From: Mesostigma viride
Taxonomy: Eukaryota > Streptophyta > Mesostigmatophyceae > Mesostigmatales > Mesostigmataceae
NCBI GenBank assembly: GCA_009746045.1
Contig: RPFO01000568.1
Span: 1-64,000, forward strand
Direction of reading: 5' to 3'
Length of the DNA stretch: 64,000 nt
Position numbers and translations under genes: made by a program. This document shows positions 1-9,833 of this stretch, piece by piece (position 1 is the first letter of the stretch; every line of letters begins with the position of its first letter). The notes below the pieces were generated by a model. The model did not search any database. It was given only the letters and a program-made list of their open reading frames with translations, and was not told the DNA's origin.

Positions 1-1028
1 GGAGGGAGAGGAGAGGGGGAGAGGGGAGAGGGGAGAGGGGAGGAGAGGGGAGAGGGAGAGGGAGAGGGGAGAGGAGGGAGAGGGGAGAGGGGGGGAGAGG
101 GGGAGAGGGGAGAGGGGGAGAAGGGGAGAGGGGAGAGGGAGAGGGGAGAGGGAGAGGGAGAGGGGGAGAGGGAGAGGGGGAGAGGGGAGAGGGGGAGAGG
201 GGAGAGGAGGGAGAGGAGGGGAGAGGGGGAGAGGGGAAGGGGGAGGGGGGAGGGGGAGGGAGGGGAGAGGGGAGAGGAGGGAGAGGGGAGAGGGGGAGAG
301 GGAGGGGAGATGGGAGAGGAGGGAGAGGGGAGAGGGGGGAGAGGGGGAGAGGGGAGAGGGGAGAGGGGGAGAGGGGAGAGGGAGAGGGGGAGAGGGGGAG
401 GGAGGGGGAGAGGGGAGAGGGGAGAGGGGAGAGGGGGAGAGGGAGAGGGAGAGGGGAGAGGGGGAGAGGGGAGAGGGGAGAGGGGGAGAGGGGGAGAGGG
501 GGAGAGGGGGAGAGGGGAGAGGGGGAGAGGGGAGAGGGGGAGAGGGGAGAGAGGGAGAGGGGAGAGGGGGAGAGGGAGAGGGGGAGAGAGGGGAGAGGGG
601 AGAGGGGAGAGGGGGAGAGGGGAGAGGGAGAGGGGGGGAGAGGGGAGAGGGGAGAGGGGGAGAGGGGAGAGGGGGAGAGGGGAGAGGGGAGAGGGGAGAG
701 GGGAGAGGGGAGAGGGGGAGAGGGGGAGGGGAGAGGGAGAGGGGGAGAGGGGGAGAGGGAGAGGGGAGAGGGGGAGAGGGAGAGGGGGAGGGGGGAGAGG
801 GGAGAGGGAGAGGGGGAGAGGGGAGAGGGGAGAGGGGGAGAGGGGAGAGGGGAGAGGAGAGGGGAGAGGGGAGAGGGGGAGAGGGGGAGAGGGGGAGAGG
901 GGGAGAGGGGAGAGGGGGAGAGGGGGAGAGGGGAGAGGGGGAGAGGGGAGAGGGGGAGAGGGGGAGAGGGGGAGAGGGAGAGGGGGAGAGGGGGAGAGGG
1001 GGAGAGGGGAAGAGGGGGGGAGGGGGGA
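1..1028. repeat. Polypurine G/A minisatellite tract
   Basis: Every base is G or A except a single T at 311. The tract is built from imperfect GAGAGGGG and GAGAGGGGGA units with many runs of four or five G. It begins at the window edge, so its full length is unknown. The long open frame through it is a by-product of the lack of T and is not a gene. Such tracts can form triplex DNA or G-quadruplexes; that is general knowledge and is not shown here. Confidence 0.95.
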
Positions 1029-1914
1029 TACTCCCTTGCCTATTCAGAAGGAAGCACCGCCACTATCTCCCTCCATCGGTACCGCCAGTCCAAGAAGACA
1101 ACAAAGAATAACCTCCATAGGTGAATTAACTAAGCCGCTGAGAGAGGAATGGGGTTGAGGAACGAGGTTGAAAAATGACGTGCGTAACGTCACAAGCGTG
1201 AACGATGCGCACTGCTTGCACGTCGTAAACAACACTTCCAGGCTGGCATACTGGAAAGTACTATATTATCCCCTGAATGAAGGAATGCTCACTATCCTGG
1301 GTCAACCAAGGTGTGGACCGTGAGTATGCGTGCTTCGCGAGCACATTAGGTAAGCACATGAGCACACATAGTGCCCAAGTTAGCCGAGCATGGCCATCCC
1401 TTCCGCTCACGGTGCAGCAGATGACGCATGGTAAGTGCATGATGCAGGATGGGAGCAGCAAATGATGCAGGATGACGGCACATGCGAGGTATTCCCCCCC
1501 CCCCCTAGCCTGCGCGAGGCTTTCACCACCAGGGATGGGTACCACCCGTGGAGCGGGACGACTGCAAGCGCCAATATCGAGGACATTGATTCAATATGCG
1601 AGTCAGGGACCGCCATACCAGTAACCATGGCTGCTGCCAGGTAGTGGTGTCCAGCAATATGTATCTATCGGACGTATGGCAGCCTTCCATGGCGATCCCG
1701 AAAAGAAGACGCAAGGCTGGTCTCCTGGACTGCGGGAGACTCAGGTTGCTGCCGATCCACACACGCGGCAAGCAACACCCTTGGCAACACCAACCCTTCC
1801 GTTCAAAGTCCAAATCTAGTTGGCCAAACCGACCTAATGGCTGGCCCAAATGCTTGTGCGGTTGAGACGGCCTCCTTTCCCCTTGGGGATTCCTTGAGGC
1901 GCAAAGTGGCTTAC
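1029..1914. other. Region with no recognised gene
   Basis: No domain is recognisable on either strand. There are possible splice-like signals (GGTAAGT near 1430) and a run of twelve C at 1494-1505. It could contain downstream exons of the minus-strand gene whose exon is proposed at 1915-2044, but none can be placed. Confidence 0.4.
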
Positions 1915-2044
1915 CGACAATTATTGCATACAGAGCGTCCACGAAGTCTTTTGCCGGCATGTGGCTTGGGCGCGCGTAATGGATGAAAGAAATTTTCCGT
2001 GATGCCCATAGCTTTGCAAACTCGGCAAACGAGGTGGTTTCTTT
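1915..2044 (-). CDS. Possible exon, weakly SNAPC1-like
   Basis: An open stretch of 130 bp on the minus strand is bounded by an acceptor (CTTGCAG, CAG at 2045-2047) and a strong donor (GGTAAGCC, GT at 1914). In one frame it reads FAEFAKLWASRKISFIHYAR and continues with a pattern that resembles the N-terminal region of SNAP43/SNAPC1, a subunit of the snRNA-activating complex (F..F..LW...F..I..ARP......F...LY). The match is by eye and short. The following SNAPC1 block was not found downstream, so the family call is tentative. The gene would run away from KRTCAP2, sharing a divergent promoter region. Confidence 0.3.
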
Positions 2045-2875
2045 CTGCAAGCAATTGATAAATCATGGCGACGAGAGGAGTTGATGGTGTCAATACAACT
2101 CCTGTCTTGAAACTAAGCCGGAGACATCCAAACAAATACATAGTTTGGCAAAAACTACGACGGGCAGGGAGGCCAGGCAAACGAGAAGAATTGATTGTCC
2201 ATTGTAAAGTTTTAATCGAGGACAACGTGGACATTTCTTACCTGTGCATAATCTATCACAAGAATTTCCAGGTCATGCGCACATTCGGATAGTACCATGT
2301 GAGTGCCGCGCTACGTGGCGGTCACGGGCACTGCGTCTTAGTCCGCGGCGCCATATTAAATAAATTGCATGGGATACTGCGGCTACAGAACGCCGCGCAA
2401 GTTTTTTTGGCAGAACGCCCCGCAAAATGTTTGCTTCAAAAGCAATCTGGCCTGGTAAGTGCGAATTGTGTAATTAGTGTTTGGAACCAATAGTCATTGG
2501 TTAATCATCGAGCTACAGTAGGAAAGGCGCTAGGACAACGCACGTGTTGATGCACCCGGGGCACCGGGCATAGCTAATAGCTATGGTGGTCGCTGTGGAA
2601 GTGCCAAGTATGATACGACCGTACAGACTTGATGCCACGTGGCGAGACTATGTAGTTTGGAGCTTATTGTTACAGCGGCCAGTACCGGCTTTGATTGGCA
2701 ACCCTGCGCACCTGTTCGCGGCGCGGCGCTACACGGACAGTTGGACATGGCCGAGCACAACAGTGATGGTTGCAAAATCTTTCCATTATTTTGTCACATA
2801 GCTGGGACCTGACTGCGTTGCACTGTTCGTTGAGGTTTGCTGCTTAGCTTTCGGCGCCCATTCCAGTAAGCTGCA
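2045..2875. other. Divergent intergenic region / 5' UTR of KRTCAP2
   Basis: This segment lies between the proposed minus-strand exon and the first coding exon of the KRTCAP2 homologue. No coding segment is recognised with confidence. It probably contains the promoters of both genes and 5' UTR. No clear TATA box or repeat was identified. Confidence 0.4.
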
Positions 2876-5726
2876 ATGGGTATGTTGTTCTTGTTCTTTA
2901 GGAGTCAATCATTATGATTTTATCCTTGGAAGTTTTATCATGCAAGCATGTGCTTACATAGTCTTGGCAGTCGGCATGCACATGGTTGTGCGCGGGCCCT
3001 GCTGCGTGTCTGGGGTATTGGCTAAGCAGATATTGTAAATTCATTCCATGCCACCGTTGCCACCGTTGCCACCGTTGTGGATTCCTGACTTGCAGCCGCC
3101 GCACTGCCTAAGGTGGAATCCTCGGCGTTTTGGTCGGCAGCGCTATGTCTCCTGACTCTGCTCGCGCAGCAGCTGTTGAAAAACACATTGGCGTCAACTA
3201 AGGCCCTTACCCTAGTGGGTGGCTTTGTCAGCTCCTTGGTGTTCGTGTTCCTGCTTACGGTGAGTTGCATTTCGTCGTCATGTGTGCTACTCTTTGCCGG
3301 TGCCACATTTTGCCCGCGTAGAAAGATGCCCCTCGTTACACAATACCACATAACAAATCAACGCAAATTTCTGCTCGACGCAGCACCTCCCGACGTTGGG
3401 GGGATGTTGCACGTAAGTTGTGCTCCTGCAGTTGGAATGTATGCGTCAATGCAAAGCGCAGCAGCCAGTATTGTTAATGCGAGCTTCTTTCTTGGTCCTG
3501 TACCGCCCTGCACACCTGTTGCCACCTGTGATGTGCCACCTGCGCGGTGACGTGTGCCAGCTGGTCGGCAACCTCCAGGAAAAGTACAAGATGCGCACGT
3601 CATGGGTGGAAGGTACGCCTGTCCGTCACCTTGCCATGCTGTGCTGTGCTGTGTCCATCCATCCGCATCTTTGACCAGTGGCTCCCCCCCTGGAGACCTT
3701 CTAGTGCATGCTCGCTCCCAGCTGTGTGGGCGCCCTTGGCGTGCACGCATGGCGCCGGCCCTGCCAGTCTCACGAATGTGCGACACTCCAGCCAATCATG
3801 GCGCTGTGTGTGGCCATTTCCATAAGATTTGAATCGGGGGAAGAGGCAATGGGGGCGGGGGCGGGATTACAAGCATGAGGGGGGAATGAAGGGGAGGATG
3901 GAAGAGGAAAGTGGATTACAGCGCTCCATATGTGTAGCGGCCATTGGCCAGGCGTGCTGGCATAGGTTACAACATTTGCAGTGTATTCTTGGCATAGAGT
4001 AGAAAATTGTTATGACACTAACAAATGACTTGTTACACTACTAATTATAACAGTACCAAATGACTTGAGAGTTATAACGCCAACAAATAAAGGGCATATT
4101 CATCATCTTGAGATGAGGGACTCTCTATGTCACGTCTGTGCACATGTAGTGCGTACAACCGTGAGGGGGCGCATGGGTCGAGGCGTAGGGGCGTTGTGCA
4201 TGGGTTGGTTCCAGTGCCTCTGTGTCTGCCCCTGCGTGTGTCATAACCACATACCCCCGTCGCCCCTCTGGCCCCTGCGGGGGGCCTATTCGCACTATGT
4301 ATTCGCCAGCATGCCCTTCACCGGTGGCCACGCCTTGCCTATGTAGACAACGGGGGAACCATGGTGGGGGTGGAAGGGAGCAACGAGAACCACCCCCACC
4401 ACGTTGACTAGGGTGATGCGGGGATGCAGGGGCAAACTTACTCCGCATGAGTAGGTTTCTATAACTAGCCACAGACATGTCTAGCAAGGCCTCATCAGGC
4501 AGATAGTCGTCGTGAGGCGGCACGGGCAGCCCTGGCACCATGGGCAGCCGAGGTGTTCTTTGCAGTATAGGCCGGGCGTGCAATCTGCTAACTGTGTTTC
4601 TGGATGTCAAGATGTCCCCAGTACCCATCGGCAACCCTGGCTTGGCTAATGAACCGCTAACCCATGTGTGTGTACTTGCCGCGCTGGCATCATCCTGTGC
4701 GGCATCCTGTGGGGACCGCTGTGTGTGCGTGTCGGCTCCCTCGTGCTTTGTGCGCGCAGTCATCTTCTGCATGGTGGTCGCCGCGTGCTTCGCAACCACG
4801 ATCCACGGCGTCTCCGTCACCACCTGGTGAGTGCGCGCTGGGAGATGAGGTTATGGGCTGGGTGGGCAGCACATGTGCATTTTGTTGCATGGGTTGATAC
4901 ACTCAAGCATATAAGATGGCAGGTGGCAGGTTGGCCGCATCGTAGCGAGGGCATTGGGAACAAAGTGGGGTGGCTGCCTGCGCAGCTGTGGTAATCGATG
5001 AAGGGATTGTGTTCGTTGGACGGCTTGTTGGCCAAACCCTGCATTCGACCCCGGCTCGTGAGTGCCTTTATGCGCACGCCATGTAGACCTTGCACGGTGC
5101 CAATGGGAAAGGGCAAGGGAGTGCGGCGTGTGGCTACGTGCATGCCATCATATGTCAGGTTCTTGCATGCATATTGTCATCCACCTCTTTAAGTATACAT
5201 ACCCTGCGCCGCGCAAGGGTCTGGCTGCATCCTTGAAATAAGGTGCCCCGTGACAGGATCCAGCTTGCTCATTATAGCTGGATAATGTACGATCGATTCA
5301 TGTCTCCCAAAGCCAGATCTTGTCGGCCATCAGGTATCACCCATCATTTCTTTCGGTATCACTCTTAGGTTGTCCACGTGCACACCCACGCTTGCGCACA
5401 TGCACATTCGCAGGGCTCCCCTATAGACCATCTGTTCACATTAATGAATCAATCAACTAGTCGCGCAGCCCCGTTGGGGCGTCGCGGGGCGCTTCTAGTG
5501 CTTCCCTGTTTTTTTACAACGAGAAGCGGGCAGAGGCTCCCGTCTTCCCTCGTGCCCGCATGAATGGTGTTTCTCGGCTGTGGTATGGCTGTGCTGTTTT
5601 GCCCGTGCCACCGTGGCATCGCGCAGCGTTCTCTTCTCCATCCTGTTCACCTACGAGATGAACAAGATTTCCACCGATGTGCGGCAAGCCGGGCAGACCG
5701 CGACCGTTCAGAAGAAGGTCCGCTAA
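2876..5726 (+). CDS. KRTCAP2: KRTCAP2-like oligosaccharyltransferase subunit, five coding exons
   Basis: Coding exons: 2876-2879, 3096-3259, 3561-3612, 4760-4826 and 5627-5726. All introns are GT-AG with CAG acceptors, and the phases join to 128 codons plus TAA. KRTCAP2 is a small membrane subunit of the oligosaccharyltransferase complex in the ER, which N-glycosylates nascent proteins. The family pattern is clear: a hydrophobic N-terminal segment, LASTKALTLVGGFVSSLVFV (exon 2), GNLQEKYKMRTSW (exon 3), ATTIHGVSVTT (exon 4, matching the family's IHRVCVTTC) and a last helix ending in EMNKIS before a basic tail (exon 5). Human KRTCAP2 is 136 residues, so the length fits. The first coding exon contributes only ATGG; the start is inferred because it yields MAAALPKVES in frame and no other ATG suits. 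Intron 4 contains a degenerate transposon hairpin (5461-5486). Confidence 0.85.
5461..5486 (+). repeat. GTTG-loop hairpin, degenerate copy in KRTCAP2 intron 4
   Basis: The inner stem GCCCC/GGGGC (5468-5472 with 5476-5480) closes a GTT loop. The outer stem is CGCG (5462-5465) with CGCG (5483-5486). The order matches the hairpin at 6552-6574 and 17777-17799, including the downstream TAGTGCTT, but nearly every stem pair is changed on both sides. It sits 3' of an AT-rich remnant of a TTAATTAA tail. It is read as the tail of an old minus-strand SINE. Confidence 0.65.
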
Positions 5727-6239
5727 AAGCCTGCCCTGAATCGATGCCCACAGGCATGTCTAATGCGGTCCAACTGCTAGCATTGGGAGTGTGACACGGG
5801 GGCCGCAATACATGGTTTTAAGTTTTGCTCAGGGATCTGGGGTTGAAGAAGTGCTCGCCCTTAACGTGCACCTCACAACTGTCAGCAGCTAGGTTTTTCC
5901 TTGCGTCAGCCAGATCAGTTCTCCGCTGCAATCCTTGCTGTTGCACAGTCTCGGCGTTGATGCAGGCGTAACTTGATTAGTGGGCAGTTGGCCGGTGTTA
6001 GGCCATTCCCCATCGAGAAAAGCTGCCAGGGTTGTGACTGCGACGGCCTTGGTCTAATAGATGCCCGCTTCCATTACAATAGAAGTGACTACAACGCTAC
6101 GCATTTGGACATGGGCAAAACGTGGTTTTCAGGGGAAGCCGTGGCTCCTTTTGGTCATGAACGTTACATTTGAATAATTTTTTGATTTATTTATGACACT
6201 TCTAGTAATTTGAAACAAATAAATGGGTATATAAAGAAG
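5727..6239. other. KRTCAP2 3' flank, no gene seen
   Basis: The 3' UTR of the KRTCAP2 homologue should start here. No canonical TGTAA was found close to the stop. The stretch becomes AT-rich after 6170. No domain or repeat was recognised before the Penelope fragment at 6240. Confidence 0.4.
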
Positions 6240-6282
6240 GGATTCTCCCGATTTCTTGCCTGCGCTTGTTGTCTCCTTGATA
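6240..6282 (+). mobile_element. Penelope-like element 3'-end fragment
   Basis: The sequence matches the last ~40 bases of the full element at 31464 (GATTCTCCCGATTTCT then CTGCGCT/GTTGTCTCCTTGATA), with a few substitutions, and stops at the same TTGATA terminus. Confidence 0.8.
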
Positions 6283-6283
6283 G

Positions 6284-6375
6284 AATATAAGTAAGTGCTT
6301 ATGGAGTGTCATGCGCATGGGCAGGCCACTGATTACTATGCTAATCTCATTAGAAAATCATTATACGAAAGTTAT
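6284..6375 (-). mobile_element. 3' tail of a second retroelement family
   Basis: On the minus strand it carries TCTAATGAGATTAGCATAGT, then a GGC/GCATGCGCATGAC segment, and ends in an ACTT-type simple tail (AAGTAAGT on the plus strand near 6291). The same tail is seen at 38265-38350 and 43560-43655, so three copies define a 3' end. Confidence 0.6.
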
Positions 6376-6384
6376 CATCTGCAG

Positions 6385-6540
6385 CATGCCCCAACCATAT
6401 AAATTGCGAGAGGTCCCCAGTTCGATTCCGGTCGGATTCATTTGCAGATCGCGTTTTCCGCGTTTTCCGCGGCCTGGCACTGAACGCAAAGGTTTTCACC
6501 TTTGCGGAGTGTCTGATCAGAATATAAATTAATTAATTAA
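6385..6540 (+). mobile_element. SINE-like element, plus copy
   Basis: It contains a B-box-like motif, AGTTCGATTCCGG near 6417-6431, followed by a body shared with 6725-6830 and 40880-41010 (TTTGCAGATCGCGTTTTCCG, GGCACTGAACGCAAA). It ends in a (TTAA)n tail at 6525-6548. The tRNA-like head is incomplete in this copy. Confidence 0.6.
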
Positions 6541-6544
6541 TTAA

Positions 6545-6865
6545 TTAAACTCGTGCTCCCGTTGGGGAGTCACGGAGCACCGAAGTGCTTTTAATCCCTG
6601 TGTGTGCACTACAGGAGAAAGGGCAGAGACCCCCAGTCTCCTTCATGCCAAAGGCATGCCACAGCTGCAATCCATATAAAGTGAGACAACTATATGAAGT
6701 GAGACAACTACATTCTGATTTGGCACGCCGCAAAGGTGAAAACCATTTGCGTTCAGTGCCGGTCCGCGGAAAACGCGATCTGCAAATGAATCCGACCGGA
6801 ATCGAACTGGGGACCTCTCGCACCAACTTTCGCTGACTATAGGACGGACGTCTCCGGATCCTAGG
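6545..6865 (-). mobile_element. tRNA-headed SINE, minus copy
   Basis: Read on the minus strand the element starts near 6865 with GTCCGTCCTATAGTCAGC. This resembles a tRNA acceptor strand plus A box, and a B box (AGTTCGATTCC) follows about 35 nt later. A body of about 230 bp ends in the GTTG-loop hairpin (6552-6574) and a TTAATTAA tail. The head, body and tail order is that of a tRNA-derived SINE mobilised by a LINE. Start and end are estimated from the repeat copies; no target duplication was defined. Confidence 0.6.
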
Positions 6866-6884
6866 GCATCGCCAACTTACACCT

Positions 6885-7105
6885 ACAGTCATCCGCAAAA
6901 GTTCTCCTTTCCGGGGAGTGATGCAAGCCTTTCGGATTTGGTACTAGATAAATCATTCGAGATCTGTGTGTGTAGTCCTGAGTACTACACACGTACACGT
7001 CTGCACGCGAGACTTGTTCAGTCTCGCAACGTGAGACGGGCTGAACACGGCTGGAACCTTCTTTATTAGAAGGGGGCGTAGCCGGTACTATCGAGATCAG
7101 CCAAG
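6885..7105 (-). repeat. Multi-hairpin repeat, inverted relative of 40391-40815
   Basis: The reverse complement follows the tandem units at 40391-40815 almost base for base. Three small stems are conserved while their loops differ: CCTTCT/AGAAGG, GCGAGACT/AGTCTCGC and GTGTGTAGT/ACTACACAC. It is flanked at 7105-7175 by another SINE body segment. Confidence 0.7.
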
Positions 7106-7321
7106 CGTATATTCTGATTTGGCACGCCGCAAAGGTGAAAACCATTTGCGTTCAGTGCCGGTTTGCGGAAAACGCGGACAACTATATAGTCATCATCGGC
7201 CGCAAGGGCAAATGACAACACTGGTCTGTTGGCTGATTTGTCATGGCAGACCGGCCCATGCAACGGGACGGAGGGACTAGTTAGTTAATTACTGAATGGT
7301 CACTAGGACTGGTCATGCCAT

Positions 7322-9833
7322 GTGCCTTTTTGCGGGATAGCGGGATGGTTGCTGCCAACTGCCACTTCCAACGTCCCTCACAGGACTTGGTCACTTTTCG
7401 GGGCCCCAACGGCCGTCAGGCCTGTCTGGACTACGTGGTGGTACGGCAGCCCAGGTGCACTTCGGTTCTGGACACCTGAGTGTTCGACACGCCCACGGTG
7501 TGCTCTGACCACCGGTTGGTGCGCGCGACCATTCGGCTCCGGTTCCATGTCCCCGAGCGCCGCGCCCCATGCAGTGGCCCGCCCTGACTGGTCTGCTCTA
7601 CGCCCGGTCCGAGGGGATCCTGAGGACTGGACGGACGCCGAGCGCAAGCGGAACTGGTGCCGACTGGAGTACCTGTCGGCCCTGGACGCCCGGGCGGACG
7701 TCGACGAGCTGGACAAGGGTGCTCCCACCGCCGCCATTTTTGCGGGCTTTGCGGCCCGTGCCCCGTTGCTGGCGGCCTGGCACCTGCCGGTCATGCACCG
7801 CCGCCGCCCCGGCCCGCTCTACCGCCAGGACCCCACTATTAGGTCTTGGCCGCCCGGCACCGCCTCAAGCGTAACCGGGACCCGCTGCAGAAACCGGCCG
7901 GTGCTCATTGCTCAAGGCCGCCCTTGTGGAGGCGCATACGAGCACGCTCAGGACGGCAGAGGCGGCCCAAAGCTCGCAACCAGGGCAAGGACATGTGGTA
8001 CCACCTCGACCGGCTCGGCGGCCGGCGGCAGCGCACCCCGGTGGAGCACACGGGGGACGGCACGGCGCCGGTCAGCCTAGCTTGACCGCGCTGGCTCAGT
8101 CAGTGGCCCACAATGTTTCCTTGACAGATGGGGCTCGCGCCCCCCCCCCGCCGCTTCACCCCAAGACGGCCGTCCGTCTCGGTTTTGCAGGACCCCCCCC
8201 GCCGCCGGCGCCCCCCCGTCCTCGGCCGCGGACTATACCAAGTCTCCGCCTTGCAGGAGGGCTGCCTTGCCACCAACGACGTCGTCTGCACCCCTTCACT
8301 TTGAAGGAATTGGACGGCGCCCTCCCGGCCTCGCCTGCGGTACGACGCGGCGGTCATGCCGACCACCTAGTTCTGCTGAGCTGCTGAAGACCCCTGCCCC
8401 GGCGGTGCGGGATCGATCTTCTGCTGGCGTTCTGCAACCGTGTCCTGCTCGATCTCTGATGACTGATGAGCCTCCGCCTGCTGAGTGGCAGAGGGCCATC
8501 CGCGTCATGTTGTACAAGAAAGGCTCTGCTGCTGAACCCGGTAACTATCGGGGTGTCTGCCTCCAGAGCGCCGTGCTGAAGGTCTTCATGCGCATGATGC
8601 TGCACAGGCTCCGCGCCGCGCTGTCCAGATCCACACCTAGCTGGGTGAGTCTCAGATGGGTTTTCGCCGTGGTCGTAACACTGTCATGGCTGTATTTGTC
8701 GCGCGCCAGACCACCGGTTGATGTCCAGAGGAGACCTGTGCGTCGCCTTTGCCCTGATGGTCTGCCGCTGGTCTTCATTTTTGTCGACTATATCAAGGCC
8801 TTTCTTTGACACGGTCCTCGGGAGGCTTTGGGCCATCCTAGCTCTGGATCGGGTACCACCAGCGCTTATTATCAATAATCGCTGCCATTCGTCGACTGTA
8901 TGAGGGCTCAAAGGCAGTAGTGCGGACTGCGGAAGGCACCACCCCAACATTCCCCCTTCACCACGGTGTGTGGCAAGGTTGTGTCCTGTCCCCATACCTG
9001 TTCATTATTGTCGTGGATCACGTCATGCGCCGGGCACGTGCGCGCTTTACTGCTCTTAAGGGGTTCGAGCCCGGCTTGGACATCCTTAACGAGCGCGAAC
9101 ACGGCGGGGTTGGCACTGGCTACCGCCTGGCTGACCTGATTCAGCTACTAGTAGTGCAGACGACACCACCGGCCCTCGATCGCGCGCCCCGAGCACATTC
9201 AGACCTGGCTGGACTGTCAGGGCTTGGAGGCGAGGGCGGTGGGGTTGGAGATTAATTAGTGTCAAAACTGAGGCGATATGGTGATTGGGGCCTCCAGCCG
9301 CCCGGCCACCGCTGCCGCGCCTAGCTGCTCGACGGGACGGAGGTCCCGTTCCGCGATCGAATTAAAACTGTTGCATGGGGAGCATGCTCCCTGACACCGC
9401 CGACGATGTGGACATCCGCATCGGCCTGCCCTGGGCTAGGCTTTGTTCGCTCAACACCTACTGGCGCTCCAAGGGCCTGGGCGAGCACTGCAAGCGCACT
9501 GATGCTCAAGATTCGAATCAAGGTTTGATTGGTGATTGGGGATTGATCAAGGTCCTCGTCCTCACGGTGCTCACGTATGGCGCCGAAGCGTGGACACTCA
9601 CGGACACACTGGCAGCTAAGCTAGACGGCACGGTTTACAAGATGCTCCGACAGGTCCCGTGAATGTAGGGTTTTCCCAGCGTAGGTCATTAGAGTCTTTG
9701 TATCATGGTACGCCTCGTATTTAATTCGGACGAGATTAGGCAGCGTAGGATCGATAGCATTTGTAGGACATCTTGCTCGCACCATCCAGGTTGACACCCG
9801 GCCCTTGGTCTGGCCGGCCCCCAGTGGCTTGGC
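7322..9833 (+). pseudogene. LINE ORF2 remnant (APE endonuclease end + reverse transcriptase), decayed
   Basis: Several frames together spell a non-LTR retrotransposon ORF2. Near 7380-7560 is the end of an APE-type endonuclease (LDYVVVRQ and SDHRLVRATIRL, with the catalytic His of the SDH motif). Near 8480-8600 is the RT finger region (LYKKGS..E.GNYRG). At 8770-8810 is motif A (FIFVDYIKAF) and at 8960-9030 motif B (VWQGCVLSPYLF). The motif C region after 9120 is damaged (LADLIQ in place of LADLIYADD). From 9375 comes the C-terminal part (LTVLTYGAEAWTLT). Frameshifts, stops and small insertions make it nonfunctional. It continues after a DNA-transposon insertion at 11364-11680. Related copies: 12933-13600, 36195-37381 and 41266-43530. 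Confidence 0.85.

Noticed and set aside
310-1158. 282-codon open frame of Gly, Arg and Glu
   Set aside because: It is a translation of the G/A minisatellite, which lacks T and therefore stops.
8455-8520. Hammerhead ribozyme (CTGATGAG) near a Penelope/LINE region
   Set aside because: The motif is part of LINE RT coding sequence, and no GAAA core or pairing stems were found. No convincing hammerhead was seen in the Penelope ends either; a covariance search would decide.
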